Positions 25,191 to 37,100 of a DNA stretch of 64,000 bases are shown here, piece after piece; position 1 is the first letter of the stretch; the number at the start of each line of letters is the position of its first letter. Origin of the DNA: Hetaerina americana (Eukaryota; Arthropoda; Insecta; Odonata; Calopterygidae); the NCBI GenBank assembly GCA_022747635.1, contig JAKTNV010000001.1, forward strand, positions 39,575,572 to 39,639,571, read 5' to 3'. Both the position numbers and the translations under genes were made by a program. The notes beneath the pieces are model-generated. The model ran no database searches. It was given only the letters and a program-made list of their open reading frames with translations, and was not told the DNA's origin.

Positions 25191-26830
25191 TCTAATAAAC
25201 GAGATACGTTAATTGGGAATAGAAAGAATTAGAAAAGAGCCTGAGAGTTGCGAAAGGTGATTGTAGGGGTAAAGAAGGAAATAAGTGACACGCATATATG
25301 TACGTATACATGCGTTGGAATTTTGTGAGGTTCAAGTTTAAGAGTGGATGAGAGTGGAAGGAAGGGTCGGGAGGCGAACGGGGAAATAGGGGATGGGGAA
25401 AAAGGGGGAGCCCGCAGGGTTGTTCTTGCGAGAAAGAGAGAGAGAAATGAGGAGAGGGCGGATTCAAGGCAGCATAATTAAAGCCGCTTCCCCTCTCCCG
25501 TTTCCCTACTTCCCCGCACCACCCCACCCCACCCCAACCCACCCACGTGTTTAAGAACCACCCGCGCCATGCACCCACCCGCCCGCTCCCACGTCCGCGC
25601 ACTCGCCCCCAACCCCTAATCTCGCCCCTCTCTTCACACGCCGCTCCACATGTGGTGAACTTCATTGCCGCGTGTGCATGAGACGAGGAGACGAAGAGGA
25701 AGGGGAGTGGGGTCGGTGGGCGAGAAGCTAACGGTCTTCCGTATCTCCTTCTCTCCAACCCCTCCCTTCCTCCTTCGTCTCCCTCCAAACTCTCACCCTC
25801 TTTATATGCCTTCCCATCCTTTTTATCGTCTGCCTCCCTCCTCTCTATATATCCCTCTCCCTACTTTCCACTCACACCCCGTGCTCCTCCCCTCTCGCCT
25901 CCCTCCACCGCCTCAAAACTCTTCTCATTTACACCTCCTCGCCCTTGCATACTTCCTTATCTCAATTATTTAAGGTAGGAACTTCCCCCTTTTTCTCTCT
26001 AACCCTATCCTCCTTCCACCCTCACTTCCACTCCTTTCTCTCTCCCTTTCACTTCCTGTTCTTCCTTCCTGCCCCTCCTCTGCTCTCCTCCTTACCCACT
26101 ATTACTTTCGCACTCTTTTCTCTCGCTCCACTGCTATCTTTCAGCTCGCCTCTCACACATCCCGCCTCCTTTACCTCTCCCCCTCCACCTCCTTACACCC
26201 CTCTTCCTCTGCATTTTCATCTCGAATCGCGATTTTTTCTTCCCCTCAATGCATTCACACCACCGCCACTTATTACAATTTTTCCACAGTTGCTCCACAC
26301 CGGAGCTGCCCTTTTCCCCACCTCACACCATCCGTATCCTTTACCTCTCTCTGGCGAAGTGGGGGATAGGCTCTGCACTGAGGGAATGAAGGCGGACGGT
26401 GAGAAAGGTAGTGTGTTGGGACAAGGGAGGCGTGGGAGCCGCGTCGAGAGGACGCAGAGTGATTGAGGCGGGAGACGTAAGGGTGGAGGGAGGGGTAAGT
26501 GAATGATGGAGGTGAGTGAGATAGGAGAGGCTGGGAGATCGTCTCCCGGTGGAGCGTAAGCGTGTGGGAATCTTAGCGTGCTGCTGCGGTGGGAAGAGGT
26601 CCTCCGTCCCCTCCCTGCTCTCAATCCAGCGAACGACTCCGGCGCCAATCTAGCACCTTTAAGGGCGCCACGGCTAAAACTAATTTGGTCGAAGAAGGGC
26701 CTTTATCTCAAATATGGTTATGCCAGCAAGTTTTGAGAGCACGCTGTGGCAAACGCCCTTGCCGGATTGGATGTGGGACCTCAGGGGAATGGATGGAGGG
26801 AAGAAAATTATTTGGGTAACAATGCGATTC
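25191..26830. other. Large GC island, purine-pyrimidine-purine
   Basis: The plus strand is purine-rich (25220-25470), switches near 25485 to pyrimidine-rich (to about 26350), and returns to purine-rich (26360-26590). At 25522-25544 five C-runs are separated by one or two As, a strong i-motif or minus-strand G-quadruplex candidate. Frames of 143-198 codons on both strands overlap and are compositionally driven. Confidence 0.7.
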
Positions 26831-29374
26831 GCATATTTCTTCCTCACGGCGAAGATAACTGATCGGCGTAGTGTTTTGAAAAGAGGAGTATAAAATGTTC
26901 AAGACTTCTACTCGCTTTATTACTCAAATGTTTTGCGTCACTGGTTCAGCTGTAGTTAGCTAAGGTATGCTGGCAAACGTGTCTTTGATTTTAAATTTAC
27001 CACCTATCTCATTGTTTACGGGTCTTTTGTCTACACCAAAAATTACTTACTTTGAATTTGTACTTCATTACAAAAGTGGATTCGAATGTCTGTATCCTTT
27101 TATTTTACGAAAATGTTTAAATTATCATTCCAATTAATTCTTGTTGTCTTATGTGTGTGAATTTTCTTTAGAATACGTCTTTTCACTAACACAAAGTAAA
27201 ATTCCTTAAGCTGTCCTATTATCATTTTTATGCTGATGGGCACTGAATTTGATAATAAGACAATATGATCAAATTCTTTTGAATATTCTATCATTAGAGG
27301 TTAAGAGGTACAGTAGACTCAATAGTCTCAATCTCGCCTCAAAATAAAGACGACTATCCATCTATCTATCATTTCACACTTTTAGAGATTTTGATCGTCA
27401 TCGCTAATAAAATATGTAAACAGTCTGTGTTTTGGTATCTCTGTTGATATTTATGGGAATAATATCTGTCACCAATGTCATAACATGCTTATTGAAACTT
27501 TATTAAGTTCCTTCATGTTCATAATACACTATCTCTTCCGCGATTATTGGTAGAAATTATCATTATCTTTGCATGAGATAAACTTTAAAAGATAATTCAT
27601 ATGCTGAGGTATGACTGTGTTCCCCCAGAACTAGTAAACATATTACGTAAATTAAAAAAAGTTCTTTATATTGTTTCACAAAAAAATTCAATGCAGAGAT
27701 TACCAAGATTGATTAAATTGCTGCATTCCCCTCCGCTTAAAAAACAAAAAAATGGCCCGAGGTTTTCTATCTCTAAAAGAAGGTTATCTTGTTTCCCAAT
27801 CAATTTAACACTTTCTCCTCTTATCCCTAACACCCATCAAATTAATTATATCTACAAACTTGAAGCGGCTAGAACATTAACTTCTCCATGGCACCATCCT
27901 TTCCATTACCAATGATAAGGGAAGTATTTAACAATGACCGTAACTTCTTGCAATCCTCTAACCTAGTAAAATTGTTTCTTTGTGACTTTATGAAATTAAA
28001 TTGGGGAATAGTAACGGAATAAATTCCTCTTATAGTTTTTCTTAAGCACTTAGATTTTCGAAATCTCTATTCTTTTGAAATGGTATGGATGAGGCATCCT
28101 CTGTATTAAGGAGAATGAGTGGACAGCGACTCTAGGGTTTATAATGTGCTCACGTGCAAAAGGGTCGAAAAACGCAGCAATTCCACACAGCAACGACGTT
28201 TTGTAGTTTGCTCATTTAAGAAATACGGCAAAGGTGAACATGATGAATAAGATAATACTTTAAATGCATAAATTTTCGACTTTTACTCTAACAAGTCAAT
28301 TAGGTCATATGTGAATGGGAGAAATAAACTTGTGATTCATGAAAATTTTTATGCATCTTATTTTCACCGAATCATAGGTGTTACAGGTTGACTAAAAACC
28401 GGAAAGCCATAAATAAATTTGTGTGTTGTAATAACCTTAATCTTTTGCTGGACTTGAAAAATATTCATAATAGCGCTGGTCGCCTATGAAAACTGCATGA
28501 CTTGTGTGCACACAATATTACAGTTATATAAGAGGTTATATCTTACATTATTTAGACCTTATCTTTTCTACTTTTTGATTGATATAAATATGTTTCAAAA
28601 TGACTTTATTCGTGATTTCAACAAAATATTTTAAAAAATGCCCAATCTAATGCATTTTTGATTTGATTACAAAGAGTCACATTATTATCACAAAGACATA
28701 GGAGCCAATCTATACTCTACATTGAAGTCTCAACGCACTGGAACAATGTAAATGAAAATAGCTCATCAATTAAGTGAAAAAATGTACACCCTCATTACAT
28801 AAGTTTCAACTCTGATAAAAAATATAGAGACACTATTTAGTTTACAAATGTTACCAATTTTCGGCTCAAAAATGACGCTATCACCAAGACAGCGCATTAG
28901 CGAATACCATTTTTTAATGCTAATTTACTCAGCTTATTATTTAATTCATAATATAAACCCAAAAGTTTTCCCTTGATTTCTCATGGATAAACTCACCCTG
29001 GTACAAGCTCCTTGTATGCGTACGTGGAATCATCGTTATAAACAAATACTAAAATATTGGTCCAACATCTACAATTAAATCTGGAACATTTATTTTTTTA
29101 TGTTTTTTTTTCTAAGTTTTCCCAACAATTTTCAAAATCACTGTAATCAATCGTAACTTTCATTTCCTGGGTAAAGTAAGAACTCAATTAATTGTGCACA
29201 CATCATCAGCACGTGAAATTCACATTACGTAGAATTACTAAATGTACCCTTACTGTGCTCGGAGCTCATTCACTCCTCACATTTAAGGTAATAATCCCCG
29301 CCGTATTATCTCGACGGTTAGTTCTTCTAACAGTATAATGCTAAGCAATATTTATTAAGTTGGCTATGGAGAAT
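26831..29374. other. AT-rich DNA, no recognisable gene
   Basis: The 104-codon frame at 27601-27915 has no known motif. Nothing else is supported. Confidence 0.55.
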
Positions 29375-29580
29375 CTCTTTTACAGGAAAGGATCCGCGCG
29401 CACAAACCGCCCTTTCACCCATTTCAGTATTTTGGGATTTTCTTTCGAAAACTGGTCTACTGTGTTGGTTTCACGATCCTTGATTTTGGTCTGGATTCAG
29501 AGTTGTAACTCGGATTGGAACGCGGACCCTGAGGCCATTAGCGAAGCGAACTACCGACTGGGTCATCACGCCTGCAGTTT
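29375..29580 (-). mobile_element. tRNA-like SINE head and body
   Basis: On the minus strand TGACCCAGTCGG (29554-29565) fits a polymerase III A box, and GCGTTCCAATCC (29512-29523) fits a decayed B box about 40 bp later. The stretch between them is tRNA-like. The element shares GGGTCCGCGTTC with the 15-kb repeat head. The body extends to lower coordinates with no clear end. An old tRNA pseudogene is an alternative. Confidence 0.5.
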
Positions 29581-32515
29581 TCTTCGTTTCCCAGGGCATG
29601 AAAAATAAAAATTTTAATCAGTACATGATGAGATTTTAAACTTAGGTCTACTTATTTTTCTTATGAATAAAAACTCGTTCCTTAATGTGAAATTTAAGAC
29701 CTACAGTTTTTAATTATTCTAGATACTCAGAAAGACAAAATATTTCTCGTACGACGAAAGAGAAAATTTAACATTCCTTACGATTAGCTTGAAAGAATGG
29801 AGTGCATTTTGTTAATTATAGCCGGTAGTAAAGCAGAGATATACAGATGGGAGAGTTTTCAGTTTATGAACATGGGTTCCCAGATTCCAATCTAGAGTTG
29901 ATATCTCTAATCTCTATTCAAAAATCAATCCATTTTGAGTGATTTTGTGTTCTATGGATCCTTCTAAAAACTACGAAAGGCAGCAAAGGGAAAGAATCTT
30001 ATTCCCCTACTCCTTGACCAAAGTGACTCCCTCCGTTGGGCTTAGTGTGAGGTCATCCTTCACCTTTTCGGGTTAAGCAAACGGTTATATACCCCCTGCT
30101 GTTATGTAACACGCTATTTAAAATTAGGCGTAATACATGTATATACTCTTCAGGATAAAACTGATACAAGGCACAAATGATGATGGTAGGCCTTTCGTTC
30201 ACTTCATCTTAAAAACCTTGAATTTAGATTTATATAATAATATTTTGTACTTCAAACATTATGAGGTTTGCTGCTGCTTTATTAAAGACAAAATAGTGAT
30301 AATTTCCGCGAAATATTGCTTTGAAGGTTTACTATTAAGTAACTTTTTTTTCTATAATTCTTTCCCTACAGTTTAGCATTCTTTCTTAATAGGAAGAGGG
30401 AATAGTTTTCTCTTTAATTTATTTGATATTTGCTTATATAAGATATTATTGTCATCGGTCTAGACTACATAGATGTATTTTAAAACCAATCAACCTATGA
30501 TAAGAACTTACTTGATACCCGTGAGAAGAATGCAATGTTTTATTAGAACCTCCTGAGAACTTTCAACTATAAAAATCCTTCTGGCTACAAAGTGTGCATG
30601 TCGTTGCGTTTATTTGTCAGCCTACCACAGTTTTGGCTAATTTTTAATTCTTTCACAGTTTTTATCGTTGAACAACTCAAATTGAAACTCAATAAATTAA
30701 TTTTAAAGGAAATCAAGTTTTCAAACGAATCTTTTGAAAACGGGTGTTTTAAAATTTGTCTCTTTGATTGATATTTGCGAACAGATGTTTATAGGAAAAC
30801 GTTTTCTAAGCCATATATAATAGGCATTGACAAAGCTAGATTGATTTGCGAGGTAACTCGTATGATTTCAACAAATACTTTTCTATGCAGACCAATGCCT
30901 GTGTATTTCCATTAGAAAGCAATAGCTTAAGAGGATCCAATGTGCGGTCCGCGTGTAAAGAGCGAGGTCTCCTCTCGGTAGATCGTTGCCCACAAGTCTG
31001 AAGCCTGTACGGTGAAGTTATCGTGACGCTGTGTAAGCAGCCAAGGGTTCCTATTCCTTCCTCTCCGAACAAGAGAAACGCATCAACTGTGATCCTCTGC
31101 AAGAGTTGTGTATTTATCTTTAGTTCTTCCATGATAGTGAAATAAATTATTCTAAAGCTTCGAGCTTGCACAAATCAAAGTATCGCTTTCCTCGCATTTG
31201 GCCATCTCTTTGTTCATACCCCGATCGACCAAGGAGCAAACTTTCTTCTTGCGCACGATCCCTACTTATTCATTCTGGACCCTAACCTTTTTCCGTCCAT
31301 CTTATCCCTAACCCCTCCATTCATCTTTTACGTTTACATTGAGTTCCAAAAATTTATTTCATAGGCTAAACCTACAGATTTTTAACTTTCATCATTTATT
31401 TCTCCTCTATATAATCTCCACTAGAATTGAGTATTTTACTCATTATCCTGCTTATCCTAGCTGATCGTACTTGGTAAATATTCAATAAACATTTTCAATC
31501 CTCCTGCGCTCCTGTGGGAAAGTTCAATAATGATAGACCATAATTTTATTCAATAATCATTTTTCCAGGACAACAATTATTACCCGTTATTCCTTTAATA
31601 ATTTGTATTTTTTCAAACATGAGTCACTTATTCTCTACAAAATCTTATATTTAATTGGCACTTAATTTCCTATTTTTGATAAGTTTTTGTATTCCTTGTG
31701 TCAATTTTGCTACTATGTTGTTTGGTTCTTGAAATTAATTAGTGCCAGGCACCCATTCCATTCCTCTTTTTTCCCAGCGAGTGATTTTACGAGTGAAAAA
31801 GTTACTAAGTAAACTCTGATCCATAATTACATAAAGTAGTGATGCAACATGCTAGAGGGATTGGCCAACTAATTCTGCGGCACGATCTCTGGTGTGATTC
31901 GAGATCGGTCGACCAACTCTTATGCCAGTATTCCCCCTCGTTGATATAGTCACGTGGGAATGTAGTCATAGTCACGAGAAAATGTTACAGGTTGGTTTGT
32001 TCAAAAGCTCGTTCGCAATTAAAAAGTTCAAAATAAATGAAAAAAGCAGAAAAATAAGAAAATAGCCTACATACCTTAATTTCATTGATATACGTAATGA
32101 TGGTATCAGAGGGATTTGATTGTCCTTTACTGTTGTAATAAATATTATGAAAGAATATTAAGAAGGAGTGCAAACAGTAAGGATGAATGTAACCTCGATA
32201 TTTCTCTTATTTCATCGTTTATTAAATTACACATGAATTGTAGGTTTTTCAAGGGTCCATTCCACGGCGGAGCTTGAAGTTCTCAGTCATACAGCAGGGC
32301 GTGGAGGTTAGAGAGAATGAACGCTTACATAAACAGCACGGCTCAAAGAAATTTCATTTCATTGCGTAGAGATCTACTTCAAACATTACAACAACGAACC
32401 TGGATACATGAAATGGCGTATTCTTATCATGGATTTTAGAATTAGCAAGATGATTAGGACCCCGAGGAAGACCCTAGGCACATGTCAACATATGTTAATT
32501 ATTTCGTCCAATTTT
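29581..32515. other. AT-rich DNA, no recognisable gene
   Basis: A 111-codon minus-strand frame at 30836-31171 has fairly mixed composition but matches no family I recognise. A perfect 9-bp hairpin stem lies at 30717-30725 and 30733-30741. Confidence 0.5.
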
Positions 32516-34140
32516 TCTTGGTCCCCGTGCTCTTCCTTCCGCTCACTTTTTACTTCCCGACTTATCGTATGACTCGTGCCCTATTCCTCATTTCGCTCTT
32601 CATATTTTTGCCCCACAGCCTTCCGCCAGCCTTACACCATCCACCTTTGTCTTTGCTCTAATTTCTCTCCCTGTCATCTTCAAATCTCCCCTCTTCCGTC
32701 CCTGGTGCCTGCCCATCGCGCCCCCGACGATTTAGGCACCACGGGGCGGCGAAGCTTCTCGAGTGGAGCACGCACCCCTACTCCGTCCCTCCCACTACGG
32801 CTCCCGGATAGTAAAATGCCTACCGTAAATCCTCGCTTGCCGAGGGCGGGGGTCGAGGGGAGAAAGGCGGATGGGAGTGTTTTAGCGGGACGGTGCGAGA
32901 GCGAAGCCGGGGCGATGGAGTGCCTAGGCGTGCCTCTTCTCACCCGAAGTGGAAGGGTTTGAGCGAGAGGGGAAGGGAGGCGGGGGTAGAGGGCGCCCGC
33001 GCGGAGGGGTAGTTTGGGAGGAGCCTGGGGTCCTCTCCTGGTTCCCTCGTTCTGCGCGTAAATGAAGTTTGCGTTGGGAGGAGGTTGGGGCCGGTGGAGT
33101 TTTCCCGCCTCTCCCGTCTCCAACCCTCTCTCTATCCTACTTTCTCTCCCTCTCTCTCAGTGTCTCCGTATCAGTCTCCTTTGCCCCGGCAGAAAGGGGA
33201 AAAGGTGGGGTGGAGTGAGCCTGGAGACGCGCGGAATTTAATGTAGGAGGAACGAAAATGCACGCGGGGGACGAGCGATTTGTTATAAAAAGGACTCCTT
33301 CCCCCACATCTCCAAGGAAGGAAGTGGGGGTCGAATGAGGGCGTGAAGGGGGTGCGTGAGGGTGGGAGAGAGAGGGTTAGTCCTTATATGGAGCGAGAAG
33401 GGAGAGGTTTAAAGGAAGAGGGAGGAGCGCGACGGGGGGCTACAAACACTGACACATTATGCGTCCCCGCCCGTGCCCGGCGATCCCCTCCTCTCCAAGC
33501 TCCACCACTCCCCTCACCGATCCAACCCATCCCATTCTTTCAGCCGGAGTTTTGCGAGGCACGTTAGGTCCGAAGGCTCACACTTCGTGAAGGGAAACAC
33601 CTTTTCAACTCCGCTAAGGCTTCCCCGCGCTCGTGGCGGTACCCCCAAGCACAACTCCCCCGGCACGTACACCGTCTTCCACCATCCCTCACCCATCCTC
33701 GTTCCACGCACCCCGAAGCAGCCCTAGTGGTCCTCACGCAGGGAAAGGTGAGGGTATTTTTTTACGAAAAGCGGGCAGCGAAGGTACGAGTTTTTTCTCT
33801 TTTCTTCTCACACTACTTTTCCTCTACTCTGCATAAGTTGTTACCATGCTCCGGTCGGTGATCGTATTTGTAGGGAGAACAGGAAGGGGGGATTGAGAAA
33901 GAGTCGATAATAAAGGGTCCAGAAGGGAGTCCTTTGAGTGGGCGGGAGAAGTGAGAAGAAAGAGGAGGGGTAGAGAGAGAGAGATAAATGTGAAGAGAGT
34001 GGGTGTATGTATGTAAGGATGCGGAGGTGAAATAAGGTGAGTCAGGAGTGCAAGGAAATGCAGAGGCAGTAGAAACGCTGGAGGAGGGATATAGTGGAAT
34101 TGAATTCAGCTCCTGCTCACTGCAGACTCTTTCCCGAGAG
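32516..34140. other. Large GC island with several purine/pyrimidine flips
   Basis: Plus-strand blocks alternate: pyrimidine 32590-32820, purine 32840-33090, pyrimidine 33110-33180, purine 33190-33460, pyrimidine 33470-33730, purine 33860-34090. CpG is common. The overlapping 128- and 147-codon frames on opposite strands (32576-33123) are unrecognised. Confidence 0.7.
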
Positions 34141-37100
34141 CGCCGTTGACGAGTTTAGGCTTTCTTATGCCTGTTCCGTATTCTAAAATAAGAAAGAAGC
34201 ATGGAACTTGAATGTATGTATACCCGAGATCTCTCGCGAAGAAATATGGAATGTTGACCTCGTTAATGTGATGGATCCAGTATGAATAGCCAAGTTCAAG
34301 TTTGTTTAGAAGTGCAATAAAAACGAGGGACGGTTTCATACTAAGATTAATCCACATTCAAAGTTTGTTCGCCTAAACAGGATTAGAATTAATTAAATTT
34401 CAGTGTAGGTGGGTATAGATTCTAGGCGCAGGTCTTACTTTTACCGGAAGTTTGCTATGCATTCAGTGTATCGGACAGGTTTCATTCCTAAATAAGTCAT
34501 TTGTCATCGAATTAAAATTTTATGAGGCAGAATGCAAACTCTGTCTCCTCCTTCCCTGCTCTCCGATTGATATTTGACATTATTGGTGTTAGCAGTGCAA
34601 AAAGAATATTTAGCCCTTAAAATAAAGTAATTACTATTTCTGTACTAACTAAACAGTAGTCATAAATGATAGGCTCACAGGATCATCTAGTGTTTTTCAT
34701 TTCACTTCATAAAAGACAGCATTAAATATGCTTCATAATTTTAATCTAACTTTAGATTTGAATCTGTATTGGATAAATGCATGCTTCAAAATATTCCGGC
34801 AACAGTCTATTTTCGCGTCATGAAATTAAGAAATTAAAAGGATGAAAATATACTTACACAATATCTTACGCGGAACAATAATTTGGTGTTGTCATGCGGG
34901 TATTTCTTTTAAATGTTGAAATGAACTCTTGCCATCGTTCCCTATGAATTACAATGGACAAAGAAAGTCCCTCCAATTTTGTTGTAAATTGGGTAATACT
35001 CGCACTATGTGCTGCAAATGATGGACATATATTAATAGCTTAACAGATAGTTAGACCTATACCTAGGGACGACGCGATTTCCATGAGCCTGCATCTTGCT
35101 ATGGGCATACGCTTTTATTGGCCCTGGTGATTCTGCGTTGGAAGGAAGTAATGATAACGGTCTTACAGGAATTGTAGAGTGCATACCAGGCCTCTAGCAA
35201 CCATTGATTCAATGCTAATAACCATATGTACCTTATTATTTTACTGCCTTAAAATCTAACTTGCAGATAAATCTAAAAATACCTATTATTGCTTGCAATA
35301 ATTGGAAAGCTTACTCAAGTTTCGTAAAATACTTTCTTGATGAGATGTATTATATATTTTTATTTTTCCTTTAAATTAAATTATCAGCAAACGTTTTCGT
35401 AAATTTTATAAGCCTAATTGATTTTAAATTATGGTCTCAGGATAAAAGCTTCATCTCGGCCCAAAGGCCTGTACAACCTTCACAGAACTCTATCCGACTT
35501 GTCTCTTATTTCACTCGCCGACTTTTCAAATGTGTCTTGTTAGTTTATATTTTTATTTCGAAAACACTATCGCGTTACGATACGCTGCATAGATGACTGA
35601 TACGGATGTTTCTTAAATTTGCTTGATTATATTTATTCGGCCTCCTTTATATGCCCTTTGTATTCTGTTATGTGGCTACTGTTCCTTTCTAGATAAAATA
35701 AATTATTCCAGGAAATCAGAAGCTATACTGTTTCGACCAAATAGTTGGTTTCAACATTTTTGATCCTTAATTTCTGTGTCTTTATTGCTTTCACTTCCTG
35801 AGATTTCCATAATCCGTACTAGGAATAAAAATTACAAGCTAAAGTCATTATTAGTAGTTTTACATTCGGTATGAAAATGAATAAATGAGCTGCTCGTATA
35901 ATTGAAAAACTATTCAAAATATGAGGATACTTCGTAGTAATAAGATGCTCATAATGATCCCTGGTAGAGACTTGGTATTTAAGCGAGTAAAGAGCTAGAC
36001 TAATCACCGGATGTCCCTGTTTGCTTCTGGCTGTCGAGTCTGGGAACTCTCAGTTTGGCTCAGCTGCGTGATTTTACGGTTAACATTTCTTGCCCCTTAA
36101 CCTAATATGCGAATTTACTAGCCTGCGTAGAGATTAGCACGAACGAAAAGCTCTAACCTCCCTATTCAACCTCTTAAGATTTTCTGCGAATATTTTGCAG
36201 AGTTTAATAGAGCTTTCTCATCTATCAATGTTCGTTTTGCCCATGATTGATGGAGTGTGAATAAGCAGTAGGTGTGTAAATATTATGACATCCATTGGAA
36301 TTCAATGATTGTACCCACCAACCAATTGATCTCACGTGAAAATATGTAAATTTTGGTCTCAATAACTCATTCCCAGTCTATCTCAACTTCTTTTACCCCT
36401 TGCCTCCGCCCATTCCAACCCTCATTCTTCATAGAAGTTTTTGGTGATCTGTTCGGCTATGTGATGAAAAATCGTCGAAATGAAACTTTGCTTGTCATTT
36501 GGATATATCATAATGTTTCTAATGTATATTTTCCCTTGAAAAATTTCCAATAACATTTTTTTCATTCAAATTGCGCTGCACTGACACTGACAATGAAATT
36601 GTCTGCAGTTTGGTTGCACCTAAAAACTTCCACCTAAAAAACTAATTTACCCCTTCGGTTAAAGATAATTATACGGAATTGTGTAAAGTAAACGACTTTT
36701 TCCTTACCCTAAATACGGAGAAGTTGCTCTAAAAAAATACGCATAGTTAATAGCTTAACCTCCGTCTACGAGATACCCTATGTTGACGCAATATTCTTTT
36801 AGTTTTTCAGATTATATTTTAACGGCCACATTACTATCAGAATCAATCACAAAATAAAGTAGGTCATGAATTTGCAAGTATAAGATCAATTTCTTTGATA
36901 AATTTTAATTTATATAAGTGTGAATCGTTGATTAGAGTATCCCAATACCTTCCTTTAATTGTTTAGAATAATTTCTCTAATGATTTTATGCTAACTCATC
37001 TGTTGCCTGTAAAGCTCCTATTATTATTCAAAGACGTGGCCTATTGCACGCCTTATTAATTAATTTTAACTTGCACGTCATTACCAAATGCTCGAAGGCG

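Noticed and set aside
25192..26648. 198-, 173- and 143-codon frames
   Set aside because: They lie within a skewed island, overlap each other and have no recognisable domain.
30717..30741. 9-bp perfect hairpin
   Set aside because: Short AT-rich stems like this are expected by chance in AT-rich DNA, and there is no terminator or element context.
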